Shown piece after piece: positions 1 through 5,829 of a DNA stretch of 11,820 bases. Within the stretch, counting starts at the first letter, position 1, and each line of letters opens with the position of its first letter. The position numbers were made by a program, and so were the translations under genes. This DNA is from Chlorobiota bacterium (GTDB taxonomy: Bacteria; Bacteroidota; Bacteroidia; Flavobacteriales; Flavobacteriaceae). The DNA is taken from positions 1 to 11,820 of the forward strand of contig JAADEB010000103.1 in NCBI GenBank assembly GCA_013153655.1, read 5' to 3'. A model generated the notes under the pieces. It did not search any database and had not been told where the DNA came from. It saw only the letters and a list, made by a program, of their open reading frames with translations.

Positions 1-242
1 GCCGGTGATGTCTCAATTCCCCAAGCCCCACTTCCACGATATTTCCGATAATTCGTATTTATTATATGCAACCAATGAATTATTCGTCCTTTTTTGGAAT
101 GGAATTCCAAATTTTTCCGGTTTTTAGGCCAAATTGGGTATATACCGGTCCAAATGCCTTACAAATCCCCGCCATAACGAAGCGCCACAATATTTCCGGT
201 ACTAACCGGTCTATTCAACTCTCACCAAAAAAAACCGTTCTC
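1..242. other. Non-coding left edge, no gene recognised
   Basis: I see no convincing coding region here. The frame open from the left edge closes at 49-51 after a few residues, and the small open frames across this stretch have no recognisable family and no conserved composition. The sequence is AT-rich and contains a loosely repeated core, CCAC-A/G-ATATTTCCG, at about 34-46 and 188-200, and scattered ACCGGT words. It may be degraded repeat sequence belonging to the island that starts at about 243. Confidence 0.5.
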
Positions 243-266
243 CGTTTCCCATGTCCCGAAAATGCA

Positions 267-294
267 CCGGTCACCGGTCATCGGTCATCCGTCA
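267..294 (+). repeat. (CCGGTCA)4 7-bp tandem array, copy 1
   Basis: Four degenerate heptamers, CCGGTCA, CCGGTCA, TCGGTCA, TCCGTCA, directly followed by the linker ATATTATCGATT leading into the YAACNNTT array. The stretch 265-306 matches 846-887 at 41 of 42 positions. Confidence 0.85.
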
Positions 295-302
295 ATATTA
301 TC

Positions 303-432
303 GATTTAACGGTTTAACGATTCAACGGTTTAACAAATTGCAAATCAATCTATTCAACTTTTCAACAATTCAACAATTCAACTTTTCAACAGAAATTATC
401 GGTTCAACGATTGTCCGGTTTAACGGTTTAAC
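303..432 (+). repeat. YAACNNTT 8-bp degenerate tandem array, copy 1
   Basis: TAAC or CAAC recurs with an 8-nt period: TAAC-GGTT, TAAC-GATT, CAAC-GGTT, TAAC-AAAT (307-338), then after a short spacer CAAC-TTTT, CAAC-AATT, CAAC-AATT, CAAC-TTTT, CAAC (355-390), then a third short run to 432. An 8-bp period is not a multiple of three, which argues against coding. Confidence 0.85.
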
Positions 433-478
433 AAAAAAAAACACTTTCTCCGTTCCCTGTTTCCCGTTTTCCGAAAAC

Positions 479-846
479 GAGATTCCTCGTCACTTCGTTT
501 CCCTCGGAATGACAAAGGAGATTCCTCGTCGCTGCGCTTTCCTCGGAATGACATACGATTGTCATTCCGAACGTTTTGTCATTCCGAACGAATGTGAGGA
601 ATCTCAATAACAATCCTTTCATTATGAGATTCCTCGTCACTCCTCCTGGCGTCGTCGTTTCCCTCGGAATGACATTGGTCGCTCTTTTGGTCTATTATTG
701 CCTACGGGACGCGTATGTCATTCCGAACGAATGTTTTGTCATTCCGAACGCATGTGAGGAATCTCTATTTCTTACGTGAGGAATCTCTTTCCATTATGGC
801 GTATTGAGTATGAGATTCCTCGCCGCTTCGCTTTCCTCGGAATGAC
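479..846. repeat. GAGATTCCTC...CGGAATGAC unit cluster (six units, both orientations)
   Basis: Forward units run from GAGATTCCTCG to CGGAATGAC at 479-513, 518-552, 626-673 (extended to 48 nt) and 812-846; the standard length is 35 nt. Reverse units run from GTCATTCCGAACG to GAGGAATCTC at 578-605 and 738-765, each preceded 17-21 nt upstream by an extra GTCATTCCGA half-unit (561, 717). A fragment GTGAGGAATCTC lies at 776-787. Forward-reverse pairs (518-605, 626-765) form large inverted repeats that could fold as hairpins. Units of this general type, read as CHSEE-like or IPNECEES peptides when wrongly translated, are dispersed in many bacterial genomes; their mobility mechanism is not visible here. 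Confidence 0.85.
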
Positions 847-847
847 A

Positions 848-875
848 CCGGTCATCGGTCATCGGTCATCCGTCA
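848..875 (+). repeat. (CCGGTCA)4 7-bp tandem array, copy 2
   Basis: CCGGTCA, TCGGTCA, TCGGTCA, TCCGTCA, followed by the same ATATTATCGATT linker as copy 1. It starts immediately at the end of the last GAGATTCC unit (812-846); copy 1 is not next to such a unit. Confidence 0.85.
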
Positions 876-887
876 ATATTATCGATT

Positions 888-978
888 GCACGGTTTAACG
901 CTTCAACGATTTAACAAACCTTTTCAACTATTCAACAGCAATCCCCGGTTTAACGATTTAACGGTTCCCCGATTTAAC
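888..978 (+). repeat. YAACNNTT 8-bp degenerate tandem array, copy 2
   Basis: TAAC-GCTT, CAAC-GATT, TAAC (896-915), then CAAC-TATT-CAAC-AG, then GGTT-TAAC-GATT-TAAC-GGTT and a final GATTTAAC. It is the same architecture as copy 1 but with fewer repeats. It ends about 45 nt before the PspC-domain gene and so lies in that gene's upstream region. Confidence 0.8.
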
Positions 979-1022
979 AAGTAAAAAGATTTTCCCTAAT
1001 TTCGTACACCAAACACCTGCTC

Positions 1023-1250
1023 ATGCGCCTTATCGACCGCTTACGGTTTCAAATGGAAAAATACGGCCTCGACGTTTCCTATCGCCTGGCCAACCGCTTC
1101 GGGATTCCGGCGCGTAACGTACGTCTGTTCTTTATCTACCTTTCCTTTCCCACACTTGGATTATCCTTTATCCTCTACATCCTGATCGCCTTTGCCTTAC
1201 GCATCAAAGATTTCTTTTTCCGAAAACGTCCCGATATTTTCGATATTTAA
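1023..1250 (+). CDS. PspC-domain small membrane protein
   Basis: A 75-residue protein. Residues about 18-63 resemble the PspC domain: a short helical region (LANRFGIPARNVRLFF) followed by one hydrophobic membrane segment at about 34-61 (IYLSFPTLGLSFILYILIAFAL) and a basic cytosolic tail (FFFRKR). Stand-alone PspC proteins of about 60-75 residues are common in Bacteroidota; the family is named after the phage-shock membrane protein PspC, but the function of these short versions is not established. It starts at the only ATG that keeps the whole domain. It lies between the repeat island and the polysaccharide operon and seems to be a single gene. A weak TAATTTCG (997-1004) could be its -7 element, though no TTG lies at the right distance. 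The family call is by pattern and fairly secure; the role is unknown. Confidence 0.75.
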   Translation: MRLIDRLRFQMEKYGLDVSYRLANRFGIPARNVRLFFIYLSFPTLGLSFILYILIAFALRIKDFFFRKRPDIFDI

Positions 1251-1378
1251 AAACCAAGGAATAGATTCAAATCCCGGGAAAACCCATACCTTTTATTTTT
1301 TATGTAACAAATGTTATTGTGTTTTTTATCGGTGTAAGAATGTTTTGTTGAAATAATTGATATATAGCAAAAATATTT

Positions 1379-1409
1379 TTTGTTTATTGAGAATATTAAG
1401 ATACATTTG
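1379..1409 (+). promoter_or_regulatory. Bacteroidota-type promoter of the polysaccharide operon
   Basis: TTTG at 1379-1382 is separated by 19 nt from TACATTTG at 1402-1409, which matches the Bacteroidota primary-sigma consensus (TTTG/TTG, about 19-nt spacer, TAnnTTTG). Initiation would be expected at roughly 1415-1417, giving a leader of under 30 nt to the ATG at 1443. This also argues against the in-frame TTG at 1380 as a start codon, since it would lie inside the -33 element. A small palindrome, TAACA-AA-TGTTA (1305-1316), lies about 100 nt upstream and could be an operator. Confidence 0.75.
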
Positions 1410-1442
1410 CAAATTATTTGCAAACCTCCCTGTTCCCTTGCC

Positions 1443-3302
1443 ATGGACGAAATACGTTACTATAAAATATTCGAGGACCGCACACCTTATGTGCCGAGCC
1501 GTTTTACGTGGTGGAAGGATTTGCTGTTTCGCGTGGTGTCCATCGTATTTATTTTCGTGGGTTTGGATTACCTTTGGTGGCGTTGGCATCATTCCATCAA
1601 CTGGGATGCCGTGTGGATTTCCATTCCCCTTTACGTGGCCGAAATTTTGGCTTTTACGGGTTCCGTACTCACCATCATCAATTATTGGTCGCATAAGGAT
1701 ATTCCCAAGTCCCGACCCGTACACATGCTCTCCGAAATCCAAGAATTGGAACCCGGACAAGAGGACCGTCCCATCGGCATCGATTTGTATATCACCACTT
1801 ACAACGAAGAACCCGAAATCGTGGAAGACACCGTCCGAGCCGCCACCCGGCTTAGGTATCCGTACGACGATGTGGACATTAAAATCTACATGATCGACGA
1901 CGGACGCCGCGACGGACGCGACCCCGAAAAACCCGATTTCAAAAAAATGGCCGAACAATACGGCATCCGCTACATAACCCGTGAAAACAACATCGGATTC
2001 AAGGCCGGCAATATGAACAACGCCTTCTACCAAACCTCCGGCGACATCATCGTTATCCTCGATGCCGACACCCGCGTGTTTCCCGGATTCCTGGAACACA
2101 CCACCGGCTATTTCCGCGATCCAAAAATGGCTTGGGTACAAACCCCGCAATGGTTTTACGACATTCCTCCCGGCTTACCCATGAACACCTATTTCGAAAC
2201 CAAATACGGAAAAGCCGGCAAATGGCTGGGAAAAATCATTCCTTTTTCCTCGCGCTACATCGTCGGAAAAAACGTTTTCGGCACCGATCCCCGTTTGTTT
2301 TACGACGTCATCCTTCGCCGCCGCAACGCATCCAATGCGGCATTCAGCTGCGGTGCCGGTTCCTTGCAACGCCGCCGCGCCTTGGAACTACTGGCACGCC
2401 GCGAAAAAGACGAAGAAATCCAACGTCGCCTCAAAAAGGCACGCCGCCAAGGCCTCGATCCCGAAACCGAACGCCGCCGCCTGGAAAAAGAAATTCCCTT
2501 ACGTCCCTTCGTCCATCATATTTCCGAAGATATCCTCACCTCCATCCTGCTCCATTCCGACAAACGCAAATGGAAATCCTACCAACATCCCGACGTGGAA
2601 TGCAAGATGCTTTCACCCCAATCCTTCGAAGTGTTTATCAAACAATTTTCCCGCTACGCCGAAGGCACCATCGACATTACGTTCAGCCGACACAATCCCG
2701 TATTCAAGCGCGGCCTCTCCCTGCGCCAACGCCTGGCATACCTGGAAACCATTTGGTCCTACCTCTCGCCTTTCTGGTTACTCGTTTTTATCACCTACCC
2801 CATTCTGTTTTTCTTTACCCTCATTCCGCCGCTCAAAGCCTTTAACTTCGATTTCTTTATTCGCATCGTTCCCTTCCTGATGCTTAACGTATTGGTCACC
2901 AACATCGGCAATTGGGGCGTGCCGGCCAAACGTCCCGAACAATTCTACCAAGCGGGTTTTTGGTACAAACTGCAAGCGCTTTACAAAGTGCTGATCAAAA
3001 GAAAAATCCAATTCAACGTCACCAGCAAAAAGGTCAAATACAACCAAAGCAACCTCAAACACATCTGGCCTCATTGGACCATCGTCATCCTGTCGTTGGC
3101 CGGTATAGGCTACAACCTGATATTGGTGCTTCGCGGTGTGCATCCCTCCTATTCGGCTTTCTTTGCCAATGTTTTTTGGACGGTTTACACCTTCTACCTC
3201 ATTACCCCGTTCATACGTGCCGCCGGCTGGAACGAAAAACTCTTCCGCCGTTCGTTGGAATATTACACGAATAAAAAACAAAAAACGAAAAAACGAACAT
3301 GA
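1443..3302 (+). CDS. BcsA-like family 2 glycosyltransferase (processive polysaccharide synthase), no PilZ domain
   Basis: A 619-residue inner-membrane protein predicted to polymerise and translocate a polysaccharide from a nucleotide sugar. Two N-terminal membrane segments (about 28-48 and 57-80) are followed by a cytosolic GT-A domain (about 110-430) and four C-terminal segments (about 440-460, 470-490, 541-565, 571-590). GT2 motifs seen: IDDG (151-154), DAD (207-209), TPQWFY (234-239), CGAG (303-306), SED (361-363, equivalent to TED) and QFSRY (401-405, equivalent to QxxRW). So the metal-binding and catalytic-base aspartates are kept, but TED carries Ser and the final Trp is Tyr. Between CGAG and SED lies a highly charged helical insertion (about 316-352, many R/E/K). 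The C-terminal PilZ domain of classical BcsA is absent; the protein ends in a short basic tail. The start is ATG 1443, placed just after the promoter. The stop overlaps the next gene by ATGA. The polymer is not predictable: cellulose-like or another beta-glucan is possible. Confidence 0.88.
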   Translation: MDEIRYYKIFEDRTPYVPSRFTWWKDLLFRVVSIVFIFVGLDYLWWRWHHSINWDAVWISIPLYVAEILAFTGSVLTIINYWSHKDIPKSRPVHMLSEIQELEPGQEDRPIGIDLYITTYNEEPEIVEDTVRAATRLRYPYDDVDIKIYMIDDGRRDGRDPEKPDFKKMAEQYGIRYITRENNIGFKAGNMNNAFYQTSGDIIVILDADTRVFPGFLEHTTGYFRDPKMAWVQTPQWFYDIPPGLPMNTYFETKYGKAGKWLGKIIPFSSRYIVGKNVFGTDPRLFYDVILRRRNASNAAFSCGAGSLQRRRALELLARREKDEEIQRRLKKARRQGLDPETERRRLEKEIPLRPFVHHISEDILTSILLHSDKRKWKSYQHPDVECKMLSPQSFEVFIKQFSRYAEGTIDITFSRHNPVFKRGLSLRQRLAYLETIWSYLSPFWLLVFITYPILFFFTLIPPLKAFNFDFFIRIVPFLMLNVLVTNIGNWGVPAKRPEQFYQAGFWYKLQALYKVLIKRKIQFNVTSKKVKYNQSNLKHIWPHWTIVILSLAGIGYNLILVLRGVHPSYSAFFANVFWTVYTFYLITPFIRAAGWNEKLFRRSLEYYTNKKQKTKKRT

Positions 3303-4669
3303 AAATCGTCATCGATCTGAACAAAATAGGCCGGTTTCTAAAAAAAATGATACGTCCCGTGGTGATGCTTTCGGCGCTGTATTTGGGTGCCAATGCCGTA
3401 CTCTTCATCGAAAAGGCTCGTCCCTCGGATTTCGGTTTCTACAAGGATATTTTCTCCAAGGAAATGGTCATCAAACCTTCCGAATCCTACCCCTTACGCG
3501 CCTACGGCAAAAGCCTGAGCACGCAAGACATGGAAGACGCACGCATCGCCTGGAAATATTTCCAAAACAATTACCAACCCGAAACCGGCCTGTTCAACAG
3601 TGTGGACAAATATCCCGCCACCACCTTCTGGGATATCAGCAGCGGTTTCCACGCCATCATGAGCGCCTACGAAATCGGCCTTATTGATTCCACCGAATTA
3701 AACGACAAAATGAACAAGGCCTTGCATTCCATTTTGCGTTTCAAATTATACAAAGACATATTACCCAACAAAGTGTACAACACCGAAAACCTCTCCATGG
3801 TGGACTACGCCAACCATATTACCGCCGAAGGTGTGGGTTGGTCGGCTATGGACATCGGCCGCTTCCTCGGCGTGGCGGAACGGATTCACAAATTCTATCC
3901 ACGCTTTACGCCGCTTATGGACAGCATCATCGCCAAATGGGATATCCAAACCGTTTTGGGTAAGGACGCCACCCTCCACGGCGTGGGATTCAGCTTCAAG
4001 GACAAAAGCACCAAAATCGTGCAGGAAGGCAAACTCGGCTACGAAGAATACGCCTCCAAAGGCTACATCGTCAACGATTACGACGCCACCGAATCCTTCC
4101 GCTACACGGATTTCCTCAAATTCGTGGATATATACGGCATCCCCATAGGTGTCGACACCCGCGAAGTGTCCTATCATCCCGCCTACAACTACATTTTGTC
4201 CGAACCCTATATCCTCGACGGCATCGAATACGGATTCGATATCAACTCCCGCGAATTGGCCTACCGGATCTACAAAGTACAAAAACTCCGCGCCAAACTG
4301 ACCGGAAAACCCGTGGCCGTTTCCGAAGACCATGTGGACCGCGCTCCCTACTTCGTCTACAATTCCGTCTATGCCAACGGAAAAACCTGGGTTTGCTATG
4401 CCGAAAACGGCGACGATGCCTCCGACTTCAAATCCCTCTCCACCAAAGCCGCCTATGCCTGGTCCACCCTTTTCGACGACAAATATGCGGACAAGCTCTA
4501 TCAAGCCGTCAAAACCCTCAACGACACCACCAAAGGTTGGTATGCCGGCCGCTACGATAAAAACGGACAAATCAACAAAGCACTAACCGCCAACACCAAC
4601 GGCGTCATCCTCGAATGCATCGCCTACAAAAAACGCGGTCCGCTCCTCAAAATCAATCATTCACGATAA
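3299..4669 (+). CDS. DUF3131 membrane-anchored periplasmic protein
   Basis: A 456-residue protein. A basic N-terminus and one hydrophobic segment (about 20-37) suggest an uncleaved anchor placing the rest in the periplasm. From about residue 75 it resembles DUF3131: AWKYFQNNYQPETGLFNSV, then YPATTFWDISS and AYEIGLID, the typical W-x-Y-F, TGL and WD signatures of this glycoamylase-like family, which is expected to adopt an (alpha/alpha) barrel. DUF3131 genes commonly accompany GT2 synthases; enzymatic activity is not established for this clade. By position it may trim, cleave or guide the nascent polymer, as BcsZ does for cellulose, but that is inference. The ATG overlaps the synthase stop (ATGA), which implies translational coupling. 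Acidic residues such as E95 and D112 are candidates for an active site. Confidence 0.82.
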   Translation: MKIVIDLNKIGRFLKKMIRPVVMLSALYLGANAVLFIEKARPSDFGFYKDIFSKEMVIKPSESYPLRAYGKSLSTQDMEDARIAWKYFQNNYQPETGLFNSVDKYPATTFWDISSGFHAIMSAYEIGLIDSTELNDKMNKALHSILRFKLYKDILPNKVYNTENLSMVDYANHITAEGVGWSAMDIGRFLGVAERIHKFYPRFTPLMDSIIAKWDIQTVLGKDATLHGVGFSFKDKSTKIVQEGKLGYEEYASKGYIVNDYDATESFRYTDFLKFVDIYGIPIGVDTREVSYHPAYNYILSEPYILDGIEYGFDINSRELAYRIYKVQKLRAKLTGKPVAVSEDHVDRAPYFVYNSVYANGKTWVCYAENGDDASDFKSLSTKAAYAWSTLFDDKYADKLYQAVKTLNDTTKGWYAGRYDKNGQINKALTANTNGVILECIAYKKRGPLLKINHSR

Positions 4670-4680
4670 AAATATTCATT

Positions 4681-5538
4681 ATGAAAAAATACTTTTTGAT
4701 ATTTGCTTTCCTCCTCACGGGATTCGCTCACGCACAAGGTTTCTACACCGACAAAGCCGCCGTCACCTTAGGTAAAAAACTCAACGCACATTGCTGCTGG
4801 GCCGGCCAATACCGCATCACCGGCGATGTAGGCCTCATGATGAACAAAATTTCCTACGAAAAAACGCCGGGACAATATACCGATTTTATGCGCGTGGCTT
4901 CCACCTATTCACTGGGAATCAAGTTCTACAAGGAATTGCAAATACGCCTCTCCTTCATGGCCGACCACCACCACAATGCCGACCAACCCCAATGGCTCTC
5001 CAACCTCTATTATGCCGTAGGCTGGTACAATTGGCGCAACAAAACCTTCTCCTACGGATACGAAAACTATCAACCCAACCGTTTCGACGGCTCCTACGAC
5101 TGGCTCCAAAACATGAAACGAGGTTTCTTCTTTGTCAGTTACAATTATCAATTGATTCCCCCCCAATCCCGTTTCAAACTGGATCCCACCACCCAAATCC
5201 ACCTTTCACCCTTCATCCGCTACCAACCCGAATACACCGACCGCTACGGCCTCCAAGTACTCGGCCACCACAAGTGGATTTTGGGAACCGCCGCACGCTA
5301 CGTGATATGGAAAAACATCTATGCCGAAGGTGCCGTGTATTTCTACCCGCAAAAAAATACCGTCCTCCCTTGGGACCCGGACTACACCTACGGCTTCGGC
5401 CTGTTCGACTGGCGCAATTTCAGTCTCAACATCTCCTACGGAAACTGGATTGCCAACCGCTTCCCCTGGAACCGCAAAGAAATGAAAAACGATTTCACCA
5501 ACGGCGAATTCCGTATCAACTTCCACGTCATTTGGTAA
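4681..5538 (+). CDS. Outer-membrane beta-barrel protein, third gene of polysaccharide operon
   Basis: A 285-residue protein with a clear signal peptide (MKKYFLIFAFLLTGFAHAQ, cleavage after about residue 19). The mature part alternates aromatic and polar residues in short strands and ends in an aromatic residue (INFHVIW), as outer-membrane barrels do. The size of about 266 mature residues would suit a barrel of roughly 12-14 strands. No TPR region is present, unlike BcsC or PgaA. An adjacent Cys pair (C38-C39) lies near the N-terminus. It follows the DUF3131 gene by 11 nt, so it is very probably co-transcribed and a candidate exit pore for the polymer, though a structural or accessory role is equally possible. 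I do not recognise a named family. The ATG at 4681 is the start that leaves the signal peptide intact; in-frame residues upstream overlap the end of the preceding gene. Confidence 0.8.
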   Translation: MKKYFLIFAFLLTGFAHAQGFYTDKAAVTLGKKLNAHCCWAGQYRITGDVGLMMNKISYEKTPGQYTDFMRVASTYSLGIKFYKELQIRLSFMADHHHNADQPQWLSNLYYAVGWYNWRNKTFSYGYENYQPNRFDGSYDWLQNMKRGFFFVSYNYQLIPPQSRFKLDPTTQIHLSPFIRYQPEYTDRYGLQVLGHHKWILGTAARYVIWKNIYAEGAVYFYPQKNTVLPWDPDYTYGFGLFDWRNFSLNISYGNWIANRFPWNRKEMKNDFTNGEFRINFHVIW

Positions 5539-5607
5539 ATACGGGAAACGTTTTTTAAATAACGAATTAAAAATCAAGAACTTACAATTTTTTTCAATGA
5601 GTTAGTG

Positions 5608-5633
5608 AAAAATTGATTTAGTCAATCATTTTT
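5608..5633 (+). terminator. AT-rich hairpin, weak terminator candidate for the polysaccharide operon
   Basis: AAAAATTGATT (5608-5618) pairs with AATCATTTTT (5624-5633) with one bulge and a 5-nt loop. The right arm ends in five T. It lies 70 nt after the last stop of the operon. Stem GC content is low, so its strength as a terminator is doubtful. Confidence 0.35.
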
Positions 5634-5649
5634 CGAAAAACAACCCAAA

Positions 5650-5757
5650 CCGCTAAGTCCCGGTAAGGATACCGTGCGGATTGGAATAGGAACAAATTTT
5701 CATCCCGGTCGAATGGGAGGAAGATCAAATGTTAAAAGCCAACATCACCTAAGGCGG
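5650..5757 (+). other. Possible structured RNA or leader-like element
   Basis: This non-coding stretch is richer in GC than its surroundings and has several nested pairings. CCGC (5650-5653) pairs with GCGG (5676-5679), enclosing CGGTA (5661-5665) with TACCG (5670-5674) and an AGGA loop. TCCC (5703-5706) pairs with GGGA (5715-5718). ATGTT (5729-5733) pairs with AACAT (5741-5745). A second GCGG (5754-5757) could compete for the first CCGC. A strong Shine-Dalgarno-like GGGAGGA (5715-5721) stands 7 nt before an ATG (5729) that opens a seven-codon frame ending at 5752. I cannot match it to a known RNA family. It could be a small RNA, part of the operon's 3' UTR, or a remnant of a mobile element. 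Confidence 0.3.
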
Positions 5758-5786
5758 ATAAAAGTTCTACAATAAAAATAAAGTAA

Positions 5787-5820
5787 GGCTAATGGCTAAA
5801 AGCCAACGGCTAAGAGCCGG
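5787..5820. repeat. GGCTAA-type 7-8 bp repeat at the 3' end of recA
   Basis: The stretch contains GGCTAAT, GGCTAAAA, GCCAAC, GGCTAAGA, GCC in series. Read on the minus strand it is TTAGCCGTTGGCTTTTAG, which matches TTAGCCGTTAGCTTTTAG at 10513-10530 with one mismatch in 18. Its GGCT...AGCC words can form several small hairpins, followed on the minus strand by a T-rich tract (about 5772-5784), so it may also serve as an imperfect terminator for recA. Confidence 0.6.
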
Positions 5821-5829
5821 CCATTCAAC

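Larger units (their letters stand above)
243..978. repeat. Compound repeat island A (left)
   Basis: About 740 nt without a credible gene, made almost wholly of short repeated modules. In order: a TCCGTTTCCC/TGTCCCGAAAA word (242-262), a (CCGGTCA)4 array (267-294), a YAACNNTT 8-bp array (303-432), the word CCGTTCCCTGTTTCCCG (about 449-465), six 28-48 bp units of the GAGATTCCTC...CGGAATGAC family in both orientations (479-846), a second (CCGGTCA)4 array (848-875) and a second YAACNNTT array (888-978). Short open frames in it translate to low-complexity peptides such as QQFNFST or IPNECEES and are not genes. The block 265-306 recurs at 846-887 with one mismatch in 42. The same modules reappear at 10557-10892, so this is a genome-wide repeat family rather than a local duplication. 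Confidence 0.85.

Noticed and set aside
1..51. 3' end of a gene entering from the left edge, with a stop at 49-51
   Set aside because: Only 16 codons are visible, they match no family I know, and the surrounding composition is like the non-coding sequence that follows.
251..610. Open frames in the repeat island encoding FNFST- and IPNECEES-like peptides
   Set aside because: They are translations of 8-bp and 35-bp repeats, with periods not matching codons, and carry no domain.
243..978. CRISPR array
   Set aside because: The repeats are 7-8 bp tandem or 35-bp units in mixed orientation, without regular unique spacers; no cas genes are nearby.
1380..1442. N-terminal extension of the synthase from TTG at 1380
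   Set aside because: This TTG is part of the likely -33 element, and the transcript would begin after it. ATG 1443 gives a normal short leader.
1326..2150. 274-residue open frame on the minus strand over the start of the synthase gene
   Set aside because: It covers the synthase promoter and catalytic motifs and has no recognisable family.
3761..4570. 269-residue open frame antisense to the DUF3131 gene
   Set aside because: Val/Gly/Phe-rich mirror of the real gene, without motifs or start signals; DUF3131 signatures are clear on the plus strand.
5640..5725. tRNA gene, because of a hairpin with GGTCGAAT in the loop resembling a T arm
   Set aside because: The loop is 8 nt rather than 7, there is no acceptor stem, and no anticodon arm could be placed.
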